NCBI RefSeq assembly: GCF_013337115.1
Contig: NZ_SGWE01000004.1
Span: forward strand, 2,363,501-2,427,500
Direction of reading: 5' to 3'
DNA from: Deinococcus sp. JMULE3
Lineage (GTDB): Bacteria > Deinococcota > Deinococci > Deinococcales > Deinococcaceae
DNA length: 64,000 nt
Of the stretch, positions 1 through 7,992 are shown in pieces (the stretch's first letter is position 1; each line of letters starts with the position of its first letter). A program made the position numbers and the translations under genes. The notes under the pieces are model-generated. The model made no database searches. It saw only the letters and a program-made list of their open reading frames with translations, and was not told where the DNA came from.

Positions 1-766
1 CGGTGCCGGTGCGTTCGCAGTAGAGGCCCATGTTCTTGGAGCAGCTGGCGGTGATGAGGACGGTGCCGAGGTGCCTGGTCATGATGCGCAGGCCCTGGGC
101 GTCCTCGGTGAGGCCTTTGCCGAGGCCCTGGTAGGCCATGTCGATCAGGGGGATGAGGCCGCGCTCCTGGCAGTAGCTGGCGAGGGCGTGCCAGCTTTCC
201 TGGCTGAGGTCGATGCCGGTGGGGTTGTGGCAGCAGCCCTGCACGAGGAGGATGTCGCCGGGCTGGGCGGCGTCGAGCGCGCCGAGCATGGGGGTGAGGT
301 CTGTCGTGCCGGTGCCGTCGTCCTGCCAGGGGTACTCGGCGGTGAGGAGTCCGGCGGCGCGCATGAGGGGGTGGTGGTTGGCGTAGCCGGGGTTGGACGT
401 CCAGACGGTCGCTTCGGGGTTCGCGCTGGCGATCAGGTCGGCGAGGGTGCGCAGCGCGCCGGTGCCGCCGACGGTCTGCACGGTGACGGCGCGGTCCTGG
501 GTGGGGGTGTGGTCGCCGAGGAGGAGGCGGGTCATGGCGGCGTTGAAGTCGGCGTTGCCGCTCAGGGGCCGGTAGACCTTGCTGGGGGCCGCGTCGGCGA
601 GGGCCTGTTCGGCGTGCTGGACGGCGTTCAGGACGGGGGTGTGGCCGTGGGCGTCGCGGTAGATGCCGATGCCGAGGTTGAGTTTGTGGGGGCGGGGGTC
701 GTCGCGGTGGGCGTTCTGCAGGGCCCAGAGGGGGTCGAGGGGGAGGGGGCGCAGGTCACTGAACAT
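1..766 (-). CDS. Aromatic/aspartate-type aminotransferase (3' end cut by window)
   Basis: PLP-dependent fold-type I aminotransferase of the AspC/TyrB group, which moves the amino group between aspartate or aromatic amino acids and 2-oxoglutarate. The visible 255 residues start MFSDLRPLPLDPLWAL and include NLGIGIYRD, the cofactor/substrate segment QGCCHNPTGID and, near the window edge, ITASCSKNMGLYCERTG, which carries the PLP-binding lysine (SCSKN). The C-terminal third lies outside the window. The start is ATG at 766, preceded by a strong AAAGGAGCT. The end of the EamA transporter gene overlaps this start by 11 nt, so the two are probably one operon, divergent from an Lrp-type regulator. The family is clear; exact substrate preference (Tyr/Phe or Asp) is inferred. 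Confidence 0.9.
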   Translation of the reverse strand, partial: MFSDLRPLPLDPLWALQNAHRDDPRPHKLNLGIGIYRDAHGHTPVLNAVQHAEQALADAAPSKVYRPLSGNADFNAAMTRLLLGDHTPTQDRAVTVQTVGGTGALRTLADLIASANPEATVWTSNPGYANHHPLMRAAGLLTAEYPWQDDGTGTTDLTPMLGALDAAQPGDILLVQGCCHNPTGIDLSQESWHALASYCQERGLIPLIDMAYQGLGKGLTEDAQGLRIMTRHLGTVLITASCSKNMGLYCERTGT

Positions 767-1703
767 GGGCAGCTCCTTTGGTTCGGGTGGGCATGAGGTT
801 GAAGACGAGGACGCCGGTGGTGACGATGGCGACGCCGATGGCGGACGCGACGCTGGGCCGCTCGCCGAGCAGCGGCAGGGCGAGGAGGGTGGCGAGGACG
901 GGCGCGAGCGCGCCGACGGTGGCGCAGCGCAGCGTGCCGAGGTGTTTCAGGGCGTACGGGTAGGTGAGGGACGCGACGACGCCGACGCCGAGGCCCTGCA
1001 CGGCGATGAACGGCAGCAGGTCCTGCACGGGCACCTGCGTGAGGTGGCTGGGCAGCGTGCCAGTCAGCAGCAGGGGCGCGAGGATGAGCAGGGAGGGGTA
1101 CGTGACGAGCATGGCGACGCCCAGCGGGTCGAGTCTGGCGCGGCGCATCCCGAGGGTGTACCCGCCCCACAGCAGGCTGGCGCTCAGCAGCAGCGCGATC
1201 CCGGTCAGGGGAGAGACGCCGACTGTGCCCAGCCCGACGACCAGCAGGACGATGCCGAGGAGGATCAGGCCCAGGCCCGGCCACTGCGCGGCGGTCACGC
1301 GGTCGCGGAACAGCGCGGCGCCGACGAGCACGACGGACAGCGGGGTGGTCCCCGCGACGAGGGCGCTGACGTGCGCGGCGGAGGTGCTGGCCCCCCCGGC
1401 GGCGGTGATCAGGAAGAACGGCAGGCCCGCCCCGGCGGTGATCATCAGGGCCGCGTGCGGTGGGACGCGCCGCAGTGCGGGCAGGCGCGAGGGCAGCAGC
1501 GGCAGCAGCAGCGCGGCGGGAATCAGGAAGCGGATCAACGCCACGTCCCCTGGCGTCAGCGGCGAGTGCCCGATGGCGCGGATGGTCAGCGCGAACGCCG
1601 CCCAGATCAGCACCGTGACGGCCAGCGCCGCCCAGCCGAGCAGCGCACCAGCAGGCAGGCCGCGCCCGGCGTCCTGCGGGAACGTGGGGTTGAGTTGACT
1701 CAC
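756..1703 (-). CDS. EamA/DMT-family transporter
   Basis: Integral membrane protein of 315 residues with about ten hydrophobic helices in two EamA repeats (roughly residues 25-150 and 165-300), as in drug/metabolite exporters such as the amino-acid exporters of this superfamily. The start is GTG at 1703. The stop overlaps the start of the downstream aminotransferase by 11 nt, implying translational coupling. The neighbours (aromatic aminotransferase, divergent Lrp/AsnC regulator) suggest export of an amino acid or related metabolite; this is inference from context, as family members are too diverse to give a substrate from sequence. Confidence 0.85.
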   Translation of the reverse strand: MSQLNPTFPQDAGRGLPAGALLGWAALAVTVLIWAAFALTIRAIGHSPLTPGDVALIRFLIPAALLLPLLPSRLPALRRVPPHAALMITAGAGLPFFLITAAGGASTSAAHVSALVAGTTPLSVVLVGAALFRDRVTAAQWPGLGLILLGIVLLVVGLGTVGVSPLTGIALLLSASLLWGGYTLGMRRARLDPLGVAMLVTYPSLLILAPLLLTGTLPSHLTQVPVQDLLPFIAVQGLGVGVVASLTYPYALKHLGTLRCATVGALAPVLATLLALPLLGERPSVASAIGVAIVTTGVLVFNLMPTRTKGAAHVQ

Positions 1704-1785
1704 GCCTTCATGGTCCGGCAGCAGGCGCGTATCACCCTGGAATGGTCAGAAGCTGCCAAAACCTGCCCCCACGGGCAGCACCAGA

Positions 1786-1798
1786 GGCAGAATCTGCC
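1786..1798. promoter_or_regulatory. Palindrome in the Lrp / EamA divergent region
   Basis: Perfect inverted repeat GGCAGA-A-TCTGCC just upstream of the Lrp-type gene. A second CTGCC...GGCAG pair lies at about 1763-1777. Paired dyads between a regulator and a divergent transporter fit Lrp/AsnC autoregulation and control of the neighbour; binding itself is inferred. Confidence 0.45.
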
Positions 1799-1809
1799 AC
1801 AATTCACCC

Positions 1810-2268
1810 ATGGACGACCGCGACCGCCGCATCCTCGCCGCGCTGCAGGCGAACGGACGCATCAGCAACCAGGACCTCGCGGATCAGGTGCACCTCTCGC
1901 CGTCCCCGTGCCTGCGGCGCGTGCGGCAGCTGGAGGACTCCGGCGTCATCCAGGGCTACACCGCCCTCGTGGACGAGGAGGCGTACGGGCTGACCGTCAC
2001 CGCGTTCGTCCGTGTGCGGCTCCAGCTGCACACGACCGCCAGCATCCGCGCGTTCGAGGACGCCATTGCCCGCATGGACGCCGTGCTGGACTGCTACGTC
2101 ATGACCGGCGAGGCCGACTACCTCCTGCGGGTGCTCGTGGCGGACCTGAAGGCCTACGAGGCGTTCGTGCGCCGGGAACTGCACGCCGTGCCGGGTATCG
2201 CTTCCATCGACACCAGTTTCGCGTATGGCCGTGTGAAACGCGCGACGGTGTATCCGCAGCTGGGGTGA
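1810..2268 (+). CDS. Lrp/AsnC-family transcriptional regulator
   Basis: 152-residue regulator with the usual family layout: an N-terminal winged helix-turn-helix (DRRILAALQANGRISNQDLA, then SPSPCLRRVRQLEDSGVIQGY, residues 3-50) and a C-terminal RAM/AsnC ligand-binding domain (residues 65-145) with VMTGEADYLLRVLV. Length is typical (about 150). It is divergent from the EamA transporter / aminotransferase pair with dyads in between, so it probably senses an amino acid and controls that operon. The start ATG has no clear Shine-Dalgarno; CACAAT 6 nt upstream may be a -10 for a leaderless mRNA. A G-rich repeat starts 2 nt after the stop. Confidence 0.92.
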   Translation: MDDRDRRILAALQANGRISNQDLADQVHLSPSPCLRRVRQLEDSGVIQGYTALVDEEAYGLTVTAFVRVRLQLHTTASIRAFEDAIARMDAVLDCYVMTGEADYLLRVLVADLKAYEAFVRRELHAVPGIASIDTSFAYGRVKRATVYPQLG

Positions 2269-2270
2269 CA

Positions 2271-2306
2271 GGGGAGTAGGGAGTGGGCAGTGGGGAGTGG
2301 GTCGGG
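2271..2306 (+). repeat. G-rich intergenic repeat, copy 1
   Basis: GGGGAGTAGGGAGTGGGCAG followed by TGGGGAGTGGG and GTCGGGG, beginning 2 nt after the Lrp-type gene stop. It has at least five runs of three or more G separated by 3-4 nt, so it could form a G-quadruplex in the mRNA. Near-identical copies lie at 6872-6903 (minus strand) and 59889-59920. Confidence 0.7.
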
Positions 2307-2416
2307 GCTTTCGGGCGGAGGCGTCGCGCACACGAACACCGCCCACTCACGGCTGACCTCTTCACCATTCCCTACAACCCACAACCCAGTCCCCACACCC
2401 CTGCTACCGTCGGGCC

Positions 2417-3103
2417 ATGAGTGTTCGTCCGGTGACGGTGGTGACGGGTGCGGCGGGTGGGATCGGGGCGGCGCTGGCCCGGGAATTGGCGGCGGGGCAT
2501 GACCTGATCCTGTCGGGCCGGAACGTGGGGGCGCTGGAGGCGCTGTGCGCGGAGGTGGGGGGGACGCCGCTGGTGCTGGACCTGACCCGCCCGGAGTCGT
2601 TCGGGGCGGCGCTGGCGGGGCTGGGGCGCGTGTCGAACGTGGTGCACAACGCGGGGGTGGTCGAACTGGGCGCGGTGGTGGATCAGGGGCATGCGGTGTG
2701 GTCGCACACGCTGGCGGTGAACGTGGTCGCCCCGGCGGAACTGACGCGTCTGCTGTTGCCGCGCGTGCGCGCCGAGCGGGGGTCGGTCGTGTTCGTGAAC
2801 AGCGGGGCGGGCCTGCGCGCGAATGCGGGCTGGGGCAGCTACGCGGCGAGCAAGTTCGCCCTGAAGGCCCTGGCGGACGCGCTGCGTGAGGAGGAGGCCG
2901 CGCATGGCGTGCGGGTCACGAGCGTGTATCCGGGCCGCACGGCGACGCCCATGCAGCAGAAGGTACGGTCGCAGGAGGGCGCGCCGTACACCCCGGAGGC
3001 GTTCGTGCGGCCGGAGTCGGTCGCAAAGCTGATCGCGTTCGCGCTGAATGCGCCCCGGGACGCGCTGCTGCCGGACCTGAGCGTCCGCCCCGGCCCGCAG
3101 TGA
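2417..3103 (+). CDS. Short-chain dehydrogenase/reductase (SDR)
   Basis: 228-residue Rossmann-fold oxidoreductase. Visible motifs: the N-terminal cofactor loop TGAAGGIGAA (residues 8-17), NNAG variant HNAG, the catalytic serine region VNSGAGL, and the YAASK motif with catalytic Tyr and Lys (GSYAASKFALKALADAL), followed by VYPGRTATPM. This is a 'classical' SDR, slightly short; cofactor and substrate cannot be read. TACCGT lies 6 nt before ATG with no Shine-Dalgarno, so the mRNA is probably leaderless. The last 4 nt overlap the next gene (GTGA), so the two are translationally coupled. Confidence 0.88.
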   Translation: MSVRPVTVVTGAAGGIGAALARELAAGHDLILSGRNVGALEALCAEVGGTPLVLDLTRPESFGAALAGLGRVSNVVHNAGVVELGAVVDQGHAVWSHTLAVNVVAPAELTRLLLPRVRAERGSVVFVNSGAGLRANAGWGSYAASKFALKALADALREEEAAHGVRVTSVYPGRTATPMQQKVRSQEGAPYTPEAFVRPESVAKLIAFALNAPRDALLPDLSVRPGPQ

Positions 3104-4116
3104 GCGGCCCTGACCTGCCTGCCCCGCGTGCGGGCGAGGTCGTGCCGGGCCTGTGGGACGTGCTGATCGTGGGGGCGGGCCCGGCGGGCCTGAGTGCGGC
3201 GTTGACGCTGGGCCGCTCGCGGCGGCGGGTGCTGCTGCTGGACGGCGGGCCGCCCCGCAACGCAAGTGTGTCAGCCGGGCACGGCCTCCTGACCCGCGAC
3301 GGGATCAGCCCCGAGGAGCTGAAGGCGGCGGCCCTGGCGGATCTTGAACCGTACGACGTGACGGTCCGGGCGGACGGCGCGCGTGAGGTCCGCCGGGTGG
3401 GCGAGTGCTTCGACGTGCGCGTCGGGGACGCGTGGCAGCGGACGCGTGTGCTGGTGTTCGCGACGGGCGTGCGAGACATCCTGCCGCCGGTGCCGGGCCT
3501 GCGGGAACGCTGGGGGCAGGGCGTGTTCCACTGCCCGTACTGCGACGGCTGGGAGCACGAGGGCCGCGCCCTGGCCGTGTACGGGTCGGGGCAGTCGGCG
3601 CATCACCTCGCCCTGACGGTCCGGGCGTGGTCGCCCCGCGTGACGCTGCTGTGCGACGGGGACCCGTGCCTGACGCCCGAGCAGTCGCTCGATCTGGAGC
3701 GGGTGGGCGTGGCGGTCCGCACGCAGTCGGTGCGCCGCGTGAGTGGCGGCCCTCTGGAGGACGCCCCGGTGTGCGTGACGTTCGTGGGTGCCCCGCCCCT
3801 GAGCGTGGACGCGGTGTTCATCGCGCCCGAGCAGCAGGGCGGCAGTCACCTGCCCGCCGCGCTGGGCTGCGCGCTGGACGGGAAGGGCCGCGTGACCGTG
3901 GACGGCAACCAGGAAACCAGCCTGCCGGGCGTGTTCGCGATCGGGGACATGACGGGCGCGCCGCAGTACGTGGTGCAGGCGGCCGCGGCGGGCATGCACG
4001 CGGCGCAGGTGATCAACACGCGCCTGATCCACGCGGCGGTGCACTCCATGGGCGCGGCGTTCCACAAGAGCCCGGAGAACGAGGGGGCCCGCGATCCCGA
4101 CAGCCGCGACGAGTAA
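3100..4116 (+). CDS. Thioredoxin reductase-like FAD/NAD(P) oxidoreductase
   Basis: 338-residue pyridine nucleotide-disulfide oxidoreductase of the TrxB-like group. The FAD Rossmann motif IVGAGPAGLSAALTLGRSRR lies near residue 24, an ATGVRD hinge follows, then FHCPYCDGWE with a CxxC pair, the NAD(P) motif VYGSGQSAHH, and the C-terminal FAD motif GVFAIGDMTGAPQYVVQAAAAGMHAA. The start GTG overlaps the SDR stop by 4 nt. It could reduce a thioredoxin-like partner or act as an independent flavin oxidoreductase; the missing dedicated thioredoxin neighbour leaves the substrate open. Confidence 0.87.
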   Translation: MSGPDLPAPRAGEVVPGLWDVLIVGAGPAGLSAALTLGRSRRRVLLLDGGPPRNASVSAGHGLLTRDGISPEELKAAALADLEPYDVTVRADGAREVRRVGECFDVRVGDAWQRTRVLVFATGVRDILPPVPGLRERWGQGVFHCPYCDGWEHEGRALAVYGSGQSAHHLALTVRAWSPRVTLLCDGDPCLTPEQSLDLERVGVAVRTQSVRRVSGGPLEDAPVCVTFVGAPPLSVDAVFIAPEQQGGSHLPAALGCALDGKGRVTVDGNQETSLPGVFAIGDMTGAPQYVVQAAAAGMHAAQVINTRLIHAAVHSMGAAFHKSPENEGARDPDSRDE

Positions 4117-4125
4117 GATACTCAT

Positions 4126-4731
4126 GTGAGTATTAAGGCGATCCTGTTCGATCTGGACGGCACCCTGCACGACCGCGCCGTCACGCTGCGCACGTGGCTG
4201 GCCAGGCACGTCCGACAGTTCGGCCTCCCGGACGGGTACGCCGAGCGCTTCCTGGAACTGGAGGACCACGGCTACCGCCCGAAGGCGGAGGTGATCCCGC
4301 AGCTCGTGCAGGAGTTCGCGCTGCCGCACGACCCGCGCACCCTGCTGGACACCTACGCCGGACACGTGCAGCACGCCGTGCCGATGGCGCACGCGCACGC
4401 CGTCCTGCGCGAACTGCGCGCCCGGGGCGTGCGGGTGGGGGTCGTCACGAACGGCTGGGAGAACCTCCAGCGCACCTGCGTGGACGTGTGCGGCCTGACG
4501 GGGCTGATCGACGACCTCGTGATCAGCAAGGTCGTGGGGCTCAGCAAACCCGACCCCGCGATCTACCAGCTGGCGCTGGACCGCCTGGGTGTCCGCGCGG
4601 ATCAGGCGTGGTTCGTGGGCGACTCGCCCCGCAACGACATCGCCGGACCGCAGGCGGTGGGCCTGCGCGCCGCGTGGCTGCCCACCACCCACCCCCCTGC
4701 GCGGCGAGGAGCCGGACGCCACGCTCGATGA
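4126..4731 (+). CDS. HAD-superfamily hydrolase, C-terminus frameshifted
   Basis: Haloacid-dehalogenase-type phosphatase. Motif I is LFDLDGTLHD with nucleophile Asp (residues 7-14), motif II VVTNG, motif III lysine KVVGLSKPDPAIY, motif IV VGDSPRNDI; the cap is alpha-helical, as in the YjjG/phosphoglycolate-phosphatase-like group. Start GTG, 10 nt after the previous gene. The last residues (PPARRGAGRHAR) look out of frame: skipping one C in the six-C run at 4692-4697 gives PLRGEEPDATLDDLRGVLSL, a natural continuation, and would extend the protein to about 230 residues ending at 4819. The core is intact, so it may be active; sequencing error or real frameshift cannot be told apart. Confidence 0.82.
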   Translation: MSIKAILFDLDGTLHDRAVTLRTWLARHVRQFGLPDGYAERFLELEDHGYRPKAEVIPQLVQEFALPHDPRTLLDTYAGHVQHAVPMAHAHAVLRELRARGVRVGVVTNGWENLQRTCVDVCGLTGLIDDLVISKVVGLSKPDPAIYQLALDRLGVRADQAWFVGDSPRNDIAGPQAVGLRAAWLPTTHPPARRGAGRHAR

Positions 4732-4745
4732 CCTGCGCGGCGTCC

Positions 4746-6542
4746 TCAGCCTGCCCGGGCTATCGGTGATTGAAAGCGGGCGCGTAGCCAGCCCGCCACC
4801 TCCGCCAGCGGGAGGGTGAACGTCTCGCCGCTGCGGCGGTCCTTCAGTTCGACCTCGCCCCGTTCCAGGGTGCGGCCCAGCGTCACGCGGTACGGGACGC
4901 CCACTAGGTCCGCGTCCGCGAATTTCGCCCCGGCGCGTTCGTCGCGGTCGTCCAGCAGCGGGGCCAGCCCGGCGGCGCGCAGCGCGGCGTACAGGGTCCG
5001 CGCGGCTGCCTGCTGCGCCTCATGGCGGATGTCCACCACGATCAGGTGCGCGTGGAACGGCGCAAGGGCGTCCGGCCACACCAGCCCCCGCTCGTCGGAC
5101 AAATGCTCCGCGACGGCCTGCGCCAGCCGCGACACGCCGATCCCGTAGCAGCCCATCTGGAACGGGCGTTCGCTGCCGTCTGCCGCGGTGAACGTCGCGT
5201 TCATCGCTACCGAGTAGCGCGTGCCGAGCTGGAACACGTGCCCCACCTCGATCCCCCGCGCCGACTGGAGGATCTGCGTAGCATCGTGCAGCGCCGCCTC
5301 GCCCGCGCGGGCCTGCCGGACGTCCACCTCTTCCGGCAGCGCGTACGGCGCGCCCCAGTTCGCGCCCGTGACGTGCCAGTCGGTCTCGTTCGCGCCGGTC
5401 GTGAAGTCCCGCAGCGCCGCGCCCGCCGGGTCGCACAGCCGCAGGAACGATCCCTGCACGTCCTCCCGCGCCGCAATCGCGCGGTCCGGCAGGTCCGGCG
5501 CGATGTACCCCAGCGGCAGCGACCCCGCCGCCCAGGCGTCCGGCTGCGCGACCTCCAACCCCACCAGTTCCCCGTCCACGCGGGCCTGCACGGCGTTCCA
5601 CAGTTTCACCGGGTTCACGCTGTGATCCCCGCGCAGACTGACCAGCACCGGCCGCAGCACCCGCCGCCCCGCCCGCAGGAACACCGCGTCGTACAGGACG
5701 TTCTTCAGCATGTGCGCCGCGTCGCACCCCAGCGCCGCGCACGCGTCCGCTACCGTCGCCGTGCCCGGCGTGTGCCGCCGCGCAAAACCCACGAACGGAC
5801 TCGGGGCCGCCACCGACGCCCGCGACGCCGCCCGCTCGGCGTTCGCCGCGTACTGCCCGTCCGGGGTGAACAGCACCTCGTCCTCGCCCACGTCACTCAG
5901 GACCATGAACTCCCGACTCTCGGCCCCGCCGATGTTCCCGCTGTCCGCCTGCACCGCCCGCCACGCCACGCCCAGCCGCGACAGCACCCGCCCGTACACC
6001 CCGCTCATCGCCTCGAAATGCGCCTCCAGGCTCGCCGGGTCCGCGTGGAACGAGTACGCGTCCTTCATCACGAACTCCCGCGTGCGCAGCAACCCGAACC
6101 TCGGGCGCAGCTCGTCCCGGAACTTCCGCCCGAACTGATACACGCTGACCGGCAGATCCCGGTAACTGCGCACCAGACCGCCCACCACGTCCAGCGCGAC
6201 CTCCTCATGCGTCGGCCCCAGCGCGTGCGCCCGCCCCGCGCGGTCCGTCACCGTGAACATGATCCCCTCCGCCTGCGTATACGCCTCCCAGCGCCCCGAC
6301 GCCTCCCACAGCGCCCGCGGCTGCAACACCGGGAAGCTCACCTCCTGCGACACGCCCTCCAGCTCCTCACGGATCAGGGCCTCCAACCGCCCCATCACGC
6401 GGGTCATCAGCGGCAGGTGCGCGTACAGGCCACTCCCCACCCGCCGCACGTACCCCGCCCGCAGCAGAAACTGAACCCCGCGCGTCTCCGCGCCCTCCGG
6501 CGTCTCCCGCCACGTGCGGAACAGACTCTCACTCAATTTCAT
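4746..6542 (-). CDS. proS: Prolyl-tRNA synthetase
   Basis: Class II aminoacyl-tRNA synthetase charging tRNA-Pro, 598 residues from ATG at 6542. Class II motif 2 appears around FRDELRPRFGLLRTREFVMKDAYSFH (written here in part), motif 3 as GCYGIGVSRLAQAVAEH; an insertion domain of about 180 residues between them is the editing (INS) domain of bacterial-type ProRS, and the anticodon-binding domain lies at the C-terminus. The ATG at 6542 is preferred over an in-frame GTG at 6551 because AGGGG at 6551-6555 is correctly spaced (8 nt) for it. Upstream lies a proline-rich leader ORF (6651-6725), suggesting control by charged tRNA-Pro. Confidence 0.96.
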   Translation of the reverse strand: MKLSESLFRTWRETPEGAETRGVQFLLRAGYVRRVGSGLYAHLPLMTRVMGRLEALIREELEGVSQEVSFPVLQPRALWEASGRWEAYTQAEGIMFTVTDRAGRAHALGPTHEEVALDVVGGLVRSYRDLPVSVYQFGRKFRDELRPRFGLLRTREFVMKDAYSFHADPASLEAHFEAMSGVYGRVLSRLGVAWRAVQADSGNIGGAESREFMVLSDVGEDEVLFTPDGQYAANAERAASRASVAAPSPFVGFARRHTPGTATVADACAALGCDAAHMLKNVLYDAVFLRAGRRVLRPVLVSLRGDHSVNPVKLWNAVQARVDGELVGLEVAQPDAWAAGSLPLGYIAPDLPDRAIAAREDVQGSFLRLCDPAGAALRDFTTGANETDWHVTGANWGAPYALPEEVDVRQARAGEAALHDATQILQSARGIEVGHVFQLGTRYSVAMNATFTAADGSERPFQMGCYGIGVSRLAQAVAEHLSDERGLVWPDALAPFHAHLIVVDIRHEAQQAAARTLYAALRAAGLAPLLDDRDERAGAKFADADLVGVPYRVTLGRTLERGEVELKDRRSGETFTLPLAEVAGWLRARFQSPIARAG

Positions 6543-6564
6543 GGCAAACACCCCTCAGGGAAGA

Positions 6565-6667
6565 CCACCCGCAGGCCGGTCTCTCAGACAGTCGCGATGT
6601 GACGAAGCATCCAGCTCAACGCTGGACAGCACCAACCAGACATGGCAGCGTCACACCCCGGAGGGTG
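6565..6667 (-). promoter_or_regulatory. Putative proS attenuation/leader RNA structures
   Basis: On the minus strand, CACCC-TCCG-GGGTG (6654-6667) forms a 5-bp stem with a UNCG-type tetraloop that covers the last proline codons and stop of the leader ORF. Downstream are a TCCAGC/GCTGGA hairpin and an AGACC/GGTCT hairpin just before the proS ribosome binding site. GGGTGG at 6565-6570 could pair instead with CCACCC of the leader proline codons. There is no U tract, so control, if any, would act on translation or on an unseen terminator. The model is inferred. Confidence 0.45.
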
Positions 6668-6725
6668 GCGGGAGCACGGGCAGGCCCGCACCGATCCGGA
6701 TGGTGGGGGAGATCTGCTCGCTCAT
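6651..6725 (-). CDS. Candidate proline-rich leader peptide of proS (24 aa)
   Basis: Short ORF of 24 codons reading MSEQISPTIRIGAG then LPVLPPPSGV, with five prolines, four of them in the last nine residues, ending 108 nt before proS. It has no Shine-Dalgarno, but a promoter (TTGACC, 17 nt, TAGTCT) ends exactly 7 nt before its ATG, so the mRNA would start at or next to the ATG (leaderless). The Pro codons lie inside a hairpin. Position, codon content and promoter placement fit a regulatory leader peptide that senses prolyl-tRNA; expression is not proven. Confidence 0.6.
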   Translation of the reverse strand: MSEQISPTIRIGAGLPVLPPPSGV

Positions 6726-6732
6726 GCCGCCC

Positions 6733-6761
6733 AGACTAGACGCGACGCCAGGGGCGGTCAA
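6733..6761 (-). promoter_or_regulatory. Promoter of the proS leader
   Basis: Minus-strand -35 TTGACC (6756-6761) and -10 TAGTCT (6733-6738) with a 17-nt spacer; 7 nt separate the -10 from the leader ATG at 6725. This is the same geometry as the asd leader promoter at 8030-8058. Confidence 0.65.
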
Positions 6762-6871
6762 GCGAATGTGCAGCGCAGGCAGTGGTGAGTGGAAAGGAAC
6801 AGGGCAGCCAGAAGCGTCCGCTCCGGCTGCCCCGCTCGACTGGGCTGGGCGAGTGGTGGGGGAGGGCCGCG

Positions 6872-6903
6872 CCCCACTCCCCACTGCCCACTCCCTACTT
6901 CCC
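6872..6903 (-). repeat. G-rich intergenic repeat, copy 2
   Basis: On the minus strand the sequence GGGAAGTAGGGAGTGGGCAG then TGGGGAGTGGGG begins 2 nt after the asd stop codon. It closely matches copy 1 at 2271 and again lies in sense orientation downstream of a gene; it is quadruplex-capable. The rest of the asd-to-proS-leader interval (about 6762-6871) shows no further gene. Confidence 0.7.
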
Positions 6904-6905
6904 GT

Positions 6906-7925
6906 TCACGCCCGCTGTTTCGCTTTCAGCGCGCCTTTCTGCTGGAGGTACTCGGCGATCTGCACGGCGTTCAGCGCCGCGCCTTTCAGGAGCTGGTCGC
7001 CCGCGACGAACAGGTCGATGCCGCCGTCGAACACCAGGGACTCGCGGATGCGGCCCACCTCGACGTCGTACTTGCCGCTGGCGGTCAGGGGCATCGGGTA
7101 CAGCTTGCCTTCGGGGTTGTCGCGCACCTCGACCCCGGCGGCCCCGGCCAGCAGGTCGCGGACGGCGTCGGGGGTGGCGGGGCGTTCGAGTTCCAGGGTG
7201 ATGGCCTCGCTGTGGGTGCGGAGGGTGGGGATGCGGACGGCGGTGCAGCTGATCTTCAGGCTGTCGTCCCCGATGATCTTGCGGGTTTCCCACGCGACCT
7301 TCATTTCCTCCTTGGTGTACCCGTTGTCCTGGAAGGAGTCGATGTGCGGGATGACGTTGAACGGGATGGGGTGCGCGAACACGCTCGCCTGCGCCTGTTC
7401 GCCGTTCAGTTCGGCGCGGGTCTGCTCGAGCAGTTCCTCCATGCCCTTGGCGCCCGCGCCGCTGGTCGCCTGGTAGGTGCTGACGATCATGCGTTTCACG
7501 CCGTACGCGCGGTGAATGGGCGCAACGGCGACCACGGCGATGGCGGTCGTGCAGTTCGGGTTTGCGATGATGCCCTTGTGGGCCAGCGCGGCGTCGCCGT
7601 TCACCTCGGGCACGACCAGCGGGACGTCGGCGTCGTAGCGGAAGGCGCTGCTGTTGTCGATCACGACCGCGCCACCCTCCACCCACTTCGGGGCCAGGGC
7701 CTTGCTGATGCTGCCGCCCGCCGACGCCAGGATCACGTCCGCGTCGATGGCGCCTTCCGGCGTGACCTGCACCGTCAGTGGCTGGCCCTTGAAGGTCAGC
7801 TGCGTGCCCGCGCTGCGCGGGCTGGCATAGAGGAGCAGTTCGTCGAACTGCAGCGTGCTGCTTTCCAGCACCTTGAGAAGTTCGTGGCCCACCGCTCCGG
7901 TCGCTCCGACAATCGCTACGCGCAT
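6906..7925 (-). CDS. asd: Aspartate-semialdehyde dehydrogenase
   Basis: 339 residues, typical length. Converts aspartyl phosphate to aspartate semialdehyde with NADPH, the branch point to lysine/diaminopimelate, methionine, threonine and isoleucine. Seen: N-terminal NADP motif [26 protein letters not shown], the active-site cysteine in [18 protein letters not shown], and [15 protein letters not shown]; a His-containing [15 protein letters not shown] follows. Start ATG with AAGGAG upstream. It is preceded by a threonine-rich leader ORF and an intrinsic terminator with an alternative antiterminator, so transcription is probably attenuated by aspartate-family amino acids. A G-rich repeat follows the stop. 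Confidence 0.97.
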   Translation of the reverse strand: MRVAIVGATGAVGHELLKVLESSTLQFDELLLYASPRSAGTQLTFKGQPLTVQVTPEGAIDADVILASAGGSISKALAPKWVEGGAVVIDNSSAFRYDADVPLVVPEVNGDAALAHKGIIANPNCTTAIAVVAVAPIHRAYGVKRMIVSTYQATSGAGAKGMEELLEQTRAELNGEQAQASVFAHPIPFNVIPHIDSFQDNGYTKEEMKVAWETRKIIGDDSLKISCTAVRIPTLRTHSEAITLELERPATPDAVRDLLAGAAGVEVRDNPEGKLYPMPLTASGKYDVEVGRIRESLVFDGGIDLFVAGDQLLKGAALNAVQIAEYLQQKGALKAKQRA

Positions 7926-7942
7926 GCTCGTCTCCTTGAATG

Positions 7943-7992
7943 AAAAAACCGCCCGGCGTATCTCGCGGGGCGGCTGTCACAGAGCACCGCCC
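7943..7992 (-). terminator. Attenuator terminator/antiterminator of asd
   Basis: Read on the minus strand after the leader stop: segment A GGGCGG (7987-7992), segment B CCGCCC (7968-7973), segment C GGGCGG (7949-7954), then T6 (7943-7948). B:C, extended by GCG/CGC around an AGATA loop, is a canonical intrinsic terminator; A:B is a mutually exclusive antiterminator. A starts directly after the leader stop codon, so a ribosome at the stop would mask A and let the terminator form, whereas one stalled on the Thr/Ile codons leaves A free. The spacing A-B and B-C is equal (13 nt). Confidence 0.82.

Noticed and set aside
6543..6732. T-box riboswitch before proS
   Set aside because: No match to the conserved T-box bulge sequence and no intrinsic terminator in the region; a proline-rich leader ORF explains it better.
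7943..7992. Lysine riboswitch upstream of asd
   Set aside because: Only about 100 nt lie between promoter and gene, too short for the ~170-nt lysine aptamer; a leader peptide and terminator account for the region.
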